Shown here: positions 55,990 to 64,000 of the stretch, one piece after another
How the letters are laid out: each line of letters starts with the position of its first letter
How positions within the stretch are numbered: the first letter of the stretch is position 1
Assembly: GCF_030445035.2 (NCBI RefSeq)
Contig: NC_080695.1
Coordinates: 57,739,954-57,803,953, forward strand
DNA: 64,000 nucleotides
Source: Dasypus novemcinctus
Lineage: Eukaryota; Chordata; Mammalia; Cingulata; Dasypodidae
Direction: 5' to 3'
Made by a program: the position numbers and the translations under genes
The notes under the pieces: model-generated
Databases searched by the model: none
The model's input: the letters and a program-made list of their open reading frames with translations, nothing else
What the model was told of the DNA's origin: nothing

Positions 55990-58900
55990 TTTCACTGATT
56001 AAGTGAAAAAATATTAACTATAGTACATAGTTTACATTAGGAGTATTTTTTCCCATATACCACCCTATGGTGAACACCTTGTATTTGTATCATACAATTG
56101 TTATAATTCATGAAAGGACATTCTTATACTATTAACTGTAGTCATCACCTGTAACAGGGTTCACTGTTATACAGTGCTGTTGTATCTTCTAAATTTCATT
56201 CTGTTAACATACATGGCCCAAAACGTCCCGTTTTCAACCACATTCATATACATAATTCTGTGCTAATAATTGCACTCACAATAAGATGGTACCAACACCA
56301 TCACCCATTTCCAAACCTTTGCAATCAACCTAAAGACAAATTCTGCAAAAATTAAGTATCCACTACCTCATAATCTGCATTCTGGATTCTAACTCTGTGG
56401 ATTTGCTTATTATAATTAGTTCATTCCAGTCAGATCAGACAATATTTGTCCTTTTGTCTGGCTTATTTCAGTCAGCATTATTTCCTCAAAGTTCATCATG
56501 TTGTCGCATGCATCAGGAGTTGGTTCATTTTTACAGCTGAATAATATTCCATCATATCTATGTACCACATTTTTTATTTTATCCCATTCTTCAGTTGATG
56601 GACATTCAGATTGCATCCATTTTTTGGCAATTGTGATTAAAGCCACTATGAACATCTTCATGAAAATATCTGTTCCAGTCCCTACTTTCAGTTCTTCTGA
56701 TTATATACCTAGTAGTGAGATTGCCGTGTCATATGGTAATTGTATAACTTACCTTTCTGAGGTACTGCTAAACGTTTTCCACAGAAGCTGCATCACTATA
56801 CAGTTCCACCATCAATGAATGAGTGTTCCTATTTCTCTGCATCCTGTCCAACACTTGAAATTTGGGTTTGTTTTTTTTTTCAATAGTAGCCATTCTGGTG
56901 GGTGTGAAATGTTATCTCATTATTTTGATTTGCTTTTCCTTTATAACTAGTAATGTTGTGTATCTTTTCATGTGCTTTTTTCTTTGTCCATCCTCTTTTT
57001 GATATACTTTTATTTATTTTTAAAAGATACATAAATCACACAAAATGTTACATTAAAAAATGTAGGAGGTTCCCATATGCCCCACTCCCCACTCCCCACA
57101 TTTCCATCAACAACTTCTTCCATTAGTTTGGTGCATTCATTGCATCTGGTGAATACATTTTGGAGCTCTGCCACACAGCATGAATTATAGTTTACATTAT
57201 ACTTTATACTCCCTCCAGGTCCTTTCAGTGGGTTATAGCAGGTTATATAATGTCCTGCATCTGTCCCTGAAGTATCATTCAGGACAACCCCAAGTCCTGA
57301 AAATGCTCCCAAATCACACCTTTTCTCTCTCCCTGTCTTCAGCAACTCCAGTGGCCACTGTCTCCACATCAGTGATATAATATCTTCCTTTTCTAGAGTC
57401 ACAATAATTCTACAGTACAATACCAGTAAGTCCACTTTATCCATATTTTATTCTCCCATCCTGAGGACCTGCATTGGTGATGCCCTCTCAATTGAGAGGG
57501 GTCTTGGATCCCACATGGTTGGTGGATGGCACTCTCCTACCCTTAGCTGTAGACTCTCCTTTTTCTTTGGTGTGGTGGTAATTCATCCTCACCTCCCTGT
57601 CAGCTGATCTGGATAAGTCCAATGAACTGGAGAGTAGATGCTCCAACACTGCTGAGGCTCAAGGCCCACTTGGCACATGGACAGCCCAGAGATTCAAGTC
57701 TCCTGGGCATGCACCAACCCCAGTGCCAACCACAGGTTCAATAAAACTGGTAGAAGAGGCACATGTAGAGAAGTTGTATCTGAGACCAACTCCATCACAC
57801 TCTGGAGCACAAACTCCAAAGTAGGGTTCACTGACAAGGCACCAGACCTTGGAACCATCTGACATGACCGTAAGACCTGGTTGTCTCCACAGCCCTCAAG
57901 AGCATCACTACCTAGGGTAGTATCTACTTTGGCTGTCTATGAGATCCCGCTGAGACATGCATAAGCACATCCCCTCTGATGACCTCCCAACTAATTTTGC
58001 AGTCTCTTAGGCGTATAAACTCATTTCTCTTTATTAATTCCCCCTTTTATTCAAGGTCTTTTTCCAGTTGCATTACCACCAGGTGCTTGGTAGTAATCCC
58101 TCAGCACCAGGGAGTCTCATCTCTGGGAGTCATGTCCCATGCAGGGGGGAGGTAATGCATTTATATACTAAATCTAACTTAGAGAGTGGCCACGTTTGAG
58201 CAATATGGAGGCTCTCAGGAGGTAACTCTTAGGCACCCTGCAACATCAGGCCAAGTTGAAATTTCAGATGCAACAGTCTCATAAGTGTAGCCATCAGTAT
58301 CAAGGGCCCATCATTGGACCATCCTTCTTCACTGGTCATTGCCCTTGCATTTGGGGAATTTTTGTGGTTTCATTTGGGAATGTGGCGGAGCTCCCCAGGA
58401 TGGGAAACCAGCACTCCCTCAGTTATCATGTGCATCACTACCCACTCTGTCAATACCCAATGAATATCCAAACATATCTATATACCCTGTATACATGCCC
58501 AGGCAAAGTCCCTCCCATACATCCCCTACCAATGACACCCCACACCAATGCTCTTCCCCTGTCATACTTGAACCTGTTTGTGATCCAAAACGTCTTAAAA
58601 AATGAAGCCTAATATACTGCCAAATTCAATTAATAGGAAAGGAAACATAAAAAAAAAATGTATACTATTTTTCACTTTTTTAATACCCCAATTTTTTTAC
58701 CTTATTTTATTTTTTACAAATTATTATGTAATTTATTTCTAATGTTTAAATGTATTACTACTGTTTCATTTTCATGTGCTTTTTAGCCATTTTTATATCC
58801 TCTTTGGTGAAATGTCTGTCAAGTGTTTTGTCCATTTTTTAATTAGGTTGTTTGTCTTCTAATTGTTGACATGTAGGATTTCTTTATGTATTGTGGATAT

Positions 58901-59185
58901 TAAACCCTTATTGGGTATGTGGTTCACAAATATGTCATTGAGTAGGTTGTCTTTTCACTTTCATGATAATAGTCCTTTGAAGGTCCAACATTTTTAATTT
59001 CAGGAGATCTCTTTTGCCTATTTTTTCTTTTGTATTTGTGCATTTTAATTTAAGTCTAAGAAACTATTACTTAACAAAAGATCCTGAAAATGTTTCCCTA
59101 TATTTTCGTCTAGGGGTTTTATACTACTGGCTCTTATATTTAGGTCATTGATCCTTCTTGAGATAATTTTGATTTTTCATTTGCC
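55990..59185 (-). mobile_element. L1 (3' UTR and ORF2), split by a younger L1
   Basis: Minus-strand 3' UTR (about 55990-56400), ORF2 at 56416-56980 (frame with KKWMQSECPSTEEWDKIKN) and, beyond the insertion, 58785-59185 (TCCATTTTTTAATTAGGTTG). Confidence 0.75.
56981..58768 (-). mobile_element. 5'-truncated xenarthran L1 3' UTR, exact 16-bp TSD
   Basis: Minus-strand module-2 3' UTR, 1.79 kb, inserted in ORF2 of the older L1. TSD TTTTCATGTGCTTTTT at 56965-56980 and 58769-58784. A short non-A stretch at 56981-57008 separates the tail from the TSD. Confidence 0.9.
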
Positions 59186-59700
59186 AAAGGGATGCTGATG
59201 CAAAGTGCTAGAAGTGTGTTGGCTTTTAAAAAGGGCAATCATTTGAGATAAAAGCTTACAGTTCCAAGGCCACGAAACATCCAAACCAAGGCAGCATCAG
59301 AGATGCTTTCTCACCAAAGTCAGTTTCTGCTGATCCTGGCATGTTGCCACATGATGAAGCAATTTGGCAACTGATCTTTGCAAAGGTTTCACCTTTTCCC
59401 TCTGGGCTCATCCTTTCCTCTTAAGTTGTACTGTGGGCCCTAGGCACTTGGGTCTTCATGCTTAAGTGATCCTCTCTCATACATGGTAGGATCAAATATG
59501 TGGCTGCATTTTCCTCTTTCTGCCTCTTTCGTGTTATCAGTCCCAGTGAGGGTGTGGAGACTCAACATGAATCATGCCCTGCTGACATATTCCAATCAAA
59601 AGGTCTGAATCTATCTTATCAGGTAATCTATTTAAAGGTCCCTCAACCAAATTTAATGCAAAGTGTATCACACATACAGGAATTAATTAGTTTTTAAATG
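59186..59700. mobile_element. Unclassified interspersed repeat
   Basis: TTGGCTTTTAAAAAGGG...ACAGTTCCAAGGCCACG...TTCTCACCAAAGTCAG...CCAATCAAAAGGTCTGAATC resembles a mid-copy xenarthran repeat. I cannot name it or fix its ends. Confidence 0.4.
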
Positions 59701-59704
59701 TAAT

Positions 59705-61020
59705 CTTTCTCTGTTTGAGATTTATTAAATAATCTCAAGCTGCCACAGTTCTGAAACCAAGAAACAGACATCTGAGGGAATACATCCCAGAGATAACATC
59801 TTAAAATGGTAAAATGTACAGCGTGCAACAAGAGTACAAAACAATCAATGAAACAGGAAATAATGGCCCATCCAAGGATAAAAATCCAAAAAACTCCAAC
59901 AAAGAAGAAGAGAATGTGAACATACTGAACAAAGTCTTTTAAACAAAGATCTTAAAAATGATAAGGTATATGAAATGAAGTACAGACAAAGCACTAAACA
60001 CTATCAGGGGCACAGTGAATGAGCAATATTAGAGTCTAAACAAAAAGAAAAAAAGGGACCAAACAGAAATAATGCAGTTCAAGACCAAAAAAAATTGAAA
60101 AGAAAAATGCCCAGGAGCTATTCATGAACAGTTTGGAGCTGACAGAAGGAAGAACCAGTGAAGTTGAAAAAAAGACAATTGAAATGAGTCAGTCTGAGCA
60201 ATAGAACAAAAAATAATGCAAGTGAAAATAAAAGCAAGACAGCTGTGGCGCACCATCAGGTGCACCATGGTATGATGATGAGCATCTAAGAAGGAGAAGA
60301 AAGAGAGAAAGTGACAAAATGAAGTCAGAGAAATAATGATAGAGAACTTCCCAAACCTAGCAAAATAAGTGAATATGTGTATGCAAGAAGTTTAGAGAAC
60401 ACTAAACAGGATAATATGAAGAAACTCACATCTCATAATTGCTCACCTCAGATGTCTCTGGGCTGTTTCCTCATTGTTTTTGTTCATTGTTGTCTTTTGC
60501 TTTTTGTTTCACCCTTTGTCTGTTTGTTGTTTGTTGTTGTCATTTTTGTTTTTGCTCTACCCATTTTTTTCTCGTTCTTTGCTCATTGTTAGTTTTTTTT
60601 CTTTAAGAGGCATCAGGAACCGAATCTGGGATCTGTCATTTGTGAGGTGGACACTCAACTGTTTGAACCACATCTGCTTCCAAATCATAACATATTGATT
60701 ACACTATTGAATGTAAACTACTCGTAGAGGGTTCTAAATCTGCAAGAGAAAGGCAACATGTTATATACAAGGGAGTCCCAATTAGATTGAGTGCTGATTG
60801 TTCATCAGTTACTAGAGAGGCACGAAGGCAGTAAGTTGAAACACTTAAAGTGCTGAAGGAAAACAACTGCCTGCCAAGAATTATAAATCCAGCAAGAATG
60901 TCTTTCAAAAATGAGGAAGAGATAAAAAAATTCTCAGATAAACAAAAGTTGAGGGAGTTCATCATCAGTAGGCCTGCCCTGTGAGCAATGCTAAAGGGAA
61001 TTCTTCAGACTGAAAGAGAA
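59705..61020 (+). pseudogene. Old L1 ORF1, broken and interrupted by a SINE
   Basis: N-terminal region 59705-60350 (the stretch GTACAGCGTGCAACAAGAG is typical). The C-terminal region after the SINE, 60700-61020, reads RLSADCSSVTREARRQ, LPARIINPARMSFKNEEE. Several stops. It belongs to the same element as 61400-63780. Confidence 0.65.
60465..60690 (-). mobile_element. Short tRNA-like SINE with TTGTTTGCTCATT-type leader
   Basis: Minus-strand head GGAAGCAGATGTGGTTCAAACAG. Downstream, a T/G-rich stretch carries imperfect repeats of TTGTTGTC/TTTGCTC at about 60475-60590. Confidence 0.65.
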
Positions 61021-61400
61021 AGGTCTCTAGAAAGTGGTTCAAAGTAGCAAAAAGAAATAAAGATCTGTGGTACAGGTAACCATTTGGTACTTATAAATGC
61101 CAGTGTTATTGCATTGTATTGTTTGTTATGTAACTCCACTTCATCTTTCCTAAAGGTGCTAAAATGCAAATTCACAAAAAGTAATGATAAATCTATGTTT
61201 TTGGACATACAGTGTACAAAGATATAAGTGTAGTAAGTACAAATGAAGGTGGTGGGCAAGGGAGTATATGAAAAGTATGTGAGCATGCTATTGAACTTCA
61301 GTTGGTTTCAAAACAAATGGGATTGTTATATATTCAGGATGTTAAAATTTAACATGTTAAAATTTAACATCCTGAATATATGGTAGATAGAACATCTACC
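61021..61400 (+). other. L1 inter-ORF region with long inverted repeat
   Basis: Resembles the spacer between ORF1 and ORF2 in old L1s (GTAACTCCACTTCATC, TAAATCTATGTTTTTGGACATAC). It contains a near-perfect palindrome at 61328-61381. Confidence 0.55.
61328..61381. repeat. 54-bp near-perfect inverted repeat
   Basis: Left arm ATATATTCAGGATGTTAAA, right arm TTTAACATCCTGAATATAT, with an internal tandem of GTTAAAATTTAACAT. Mismatches occur only at the centres of the AAAATTT blocks. Confidence 0.95.
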
Positions 61401-63780
61401 TAGATGATTAAAAGGGGATTACAGGAGGTGAAGGATATACTAAACTAACTATAGCTAATAGACATATATAGAACACCTCACCCAACCAAACAGAATACAC
61501 ATCCTTTTTGAGAGCCTGTGAATCATTATCCAGGATAGAACATATATTGAGTCACAAAATAAGTCTCAATGAATTAAAAAGATTGAAATCATGCATAATA
61601 TGTTCTCTGCACACAATGGAGTGTAGCTAGAAATCAGTAACAGTGGTAGAAATGGAAACTTCACAAATATATGACGATTAAACAAGATATTCTTAATAGG
61701 TTAAAGAGAAAATAAGGGGAAGTAGATTTGGCTCAATTGATAGAATGTCTGCCTACCACATTGAAGGTCCAGGGTTCAAACACATGGCCTCCTGACCCAT
61801 GTGTGAGCTGGCCCATGTGCAATGCTTATGCACACAAGAAGTGCTGTGACATGCAGGGGTTTCCCCTGCATAGGGGAGACCCACGCATAAGTATTGCACC
61901 TATAAAGAGACTAGCCCCATCAAAAAAAGTGCAGCCTGCCCAGGAGTGACACTGCACACACAGAGAGCTGATGGAGCAAGATGACACAAGAAAAAGACAC
62001 ATTCCCTGTGCCACTGACAAGAATACAAGCAGACACAGAAGAACACACAGTGAATGGACATAGAGAGCAGACAACTGGGGGTAAGAGGGGAAGGGAGAGA
62101 AAAAAATAAAAAATAAATGTAGAAAAAAGAAAATGAGAAGTGAAATTAGGAAGTATACTGAGGCAAATGAGAATAATACAATATACTCATGGGATGCAGC
62201 AAAGTCATTGCTGAGATGAAATTTATACTCTAAGTGCCTATATTAAAAAAGAATAAACACTTCAATTCAGAGACCTAATCTCAAAACTGGAAGAACTAGT
62301 TAAAGAAGAGCAAACTAATCCCAAAGTAAGCAAAAGGAATGAAATAACAAAGATTACAGTGGAGATAAATGAAAGAGAAAAATAAAAGAGGGCATCAAAA
62401 AACCACAAAAGTTGGTTCTTTTAAAAGATGGATAAACTTTATGAACCTTTAGCTAAATGACAAAGAACAAAAAAGAAAGGATACAAATGATGAAAATCAC
62501 AAATGAAAAGGGGCTGTTACTACTGACACTGCTGAAGTAGGAAGGACTATACCAATATGAAGGTCTGTGTGCCAATAAATTAGATAATGCAGGTGAAATA
62601 GACAAAGTCTTAGAAATGTACGAACTCCTTACATTGACTCAAGAGAAAGATATCTCAGCAAACCAAATATTAGTAAAGAGATTGAATCAGTAATCAAACA
62701 CCTGCCAACAGAGAAAAGCCCTACCAAATGGCTTCCCAGGGGAATTCTACTGAACATTTCAAGAAGACTTAATTCCAGTTCTTTTCAAACTCTTCCAACA
62801 ATTGAAGAACAGGAAACAAGCCTTAACTCATTCTATGAGGCCAACATCACTCTCCAAAGCTGGATAATGATACCATGAGAAAAGAAAACTATAGGGGAGT
62901 AGATGGAGTTCAAGTTTCAATCCCTGATACCTTCTACAAAAACAATTAAACAAAAAAAAACAACCCTCATTGGGGAGTGAATGTACTCATGGTTTAGTGG
63001 TTCACTCCCTGGAACTCCCTAAAAAAATAAAAAAGAAAATAAATGAGAAAACTAAAGATGAATATCTCTTATGAATACAGTGCAAAAGCCCTCAAAAAAA
63101 AGTCAACAAACCTCATTCAACAGCAGAGTAAAAGAATTATACACCATGACTTCGTGGGGTTTATCCCTGATACAGAACGTATGGCTCAACATAAGACAGT
63201 CAAATAATGAAATACACCACATTAGCAGAACAAAGGTGGAAAAACCTCATAATCCCTTAATTGATGCAGAAAAGGCATTGGATTAAATACAGCACACTTT
63301 CTTGATAAAAACCAAACAAACAAGAAAGGAAAAAACATGAAGTAGGAATAGAAGGAACTTGCTCAACATGATAAGGTAATATATGAAAAGCTCACAGCTA
63401 ACAACCTAATTAATCGTGAATGAGTGAACACTTTCCCTGTATGGTCACGAAGAAGAGACGGATGCACACGGTCACCACTCTCATTCAACAGGTACTGGAA
63501 GGCAAGAAAAAGAAATTAAGAGCATTTGAATTGGAAAGGAAGAAGTAAAATGTTTCCTGTTTGCAGCTGCTATGATCATATATAGAGAAAATCCTGAAAA
63601 ATCTACAACAACCCTCTTAGAGCTAATCAATGAATTCAACAAAGTGGCCAGGTACAAGATCAACACCCTAAAATCAGTAGTGTTTCTATACATAATCAAT
63701 GAGCAATCATAAGAAGAAATCAAGAAAAAATTCCATTCACAATAGCAACTAAAAGAAACAAGACAGATTACTCAAGAATA
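61401..63780 (+). pseudogene. Old L1 ORF2, disabled, interrupted by a SINE
   Basis: Endonuclease end (61440-61715) and RT region (62130-63780): IDAEKALD then stop at about 63262 (family DAEKAFDK). The catalytic FADD box reads FAAA (63560-63571), both aspartates replaced by alanine. The copy stops near 63775 before the thumb and cysteine region. Confidence 0.75.
61716..62128 (+). mobile_element. DAS-type SINE inside L1 ORF2
   Basis: GGGGAAGTAGATTTGGCTCAATTG head, body and (AAAT)-rich tail. An imperfect A-rich TSD (AGAGAAAATAAG / AGAAAATGAG) flanks it. More diverged than other DAS copies. Confidence 0.85.
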
Positions 63781-63789
63781 AAAAGTGCA

Positions 63790-63945
63790 CTTTCCTAGGG
63801 AAGAACAAATTCTGTATCAAGATTGCTATTTCAATTCCTGATGATTTTCCAGGACAACCTTCCCTATGCATTTTGACCTTGCCAGCTGCCACATTCATAT
63901 GAGCCAATACCTTAAAATAAACCTTATAATATACCACCACACACA
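63790..63945 (+). mobile_element. Probable LTR 3' end fragment
   Basis: TTGACCTTGCCAGCTGCCACATTCATATGAGCCAATACCTTAAAATAAA resembles the end region, with polyadenylation signal, of ERVL/MaLR-type LTRs. Confidence 0.4.
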
Positions 63946-63949
63946 CATG

Positions 63950-63992
63950 CATACCTATCTATCTACCTACCTACCTACTTACCTATCTATAA
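63950..63992 (+). repeat. (CTAC/CTAT)n microsatellite
   Basis: About ten CTAT/CTAC units close to the window end. Confidence 0.9.
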
Positions 63993-64000
63993 GCATAGAG

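Noticed and set aside
1..64000. CRISPR arrays, bacterial operons, phage or integron features
   Set aside because: The DNA is vertebrate nuclear, with SINE/LINE content and splice-like sites; no regularly spaced direct repeats other than the minisatellite and microsatellites.

Overview
This is mammalian nuclear DNA from a xenarthran, most likely an armadillo (Dasypus or a close relative). The evidence is many copies of the tRNA-derived DAS-type SINE, whose head reads like GGGAAGNGGACTTGGCCCAGTGG and is known from armadillos, together with a large L1 family whose long 3' UTR I recognise from xenarthran genomes. No intact protein-coding gene is visible. Most of the window is layered retrotransposons, and target-site duplications (TSDs) allow many insertions to be delimited to the base.

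Layout: (i) About 1.7-7.9 kb, minus strand: remains of an intron-containing copy of the 3' part of MIA3/TANGO1. It shows consecutive coding exons with mostly intact splice sites, but also stop codons, a frameshift and a lost splice donor. Its introns carry a hAT-type MITE (2980-3169) and a DAS SINE (4092-4501). (ii) 8.7-17 kb: mostly unrecognised single-copy DNA with dated L1 tails, SINEs and ancient MIR-like pieces. (iii) 17.8-18.65 kb: a GC-rich promoter-like island with GC boxes and an ETS-type site. (iv) 18.8-37.8 kb: dense nested L1 material, two SINEs with an internal 20-bp minisatellite, 5'-only L1 pieces and an ERVL solo LTR. (v) 38.3-38.57 kb: a second, shorter CpG island with an E-box and a CRE-like site, followed by about 1.8 kb of unrecognised DNA. 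(vi) 40.4-63.8 kb: almost continuous L1. The centrepiece is a single full-length L1 insertion of about 10 kb (43903-53946) flanked by a 9-bp TSD that splits an older L1, with a 3' UTR of about 3.1 kb.

The main biological items are the decayed MIA3-like gene (secretory-pathway cargo receptor family), the order of insertion that the nested elements reveal, the unusually long L1 3' UTR, and the minisatellite-bearing SINE variant. Both sizeable L1 ORF2 copies have lost the reverse-transcriptase catalytic aspartates, so neither is autonomous. Family names for repeats are from recognition, not a database search.
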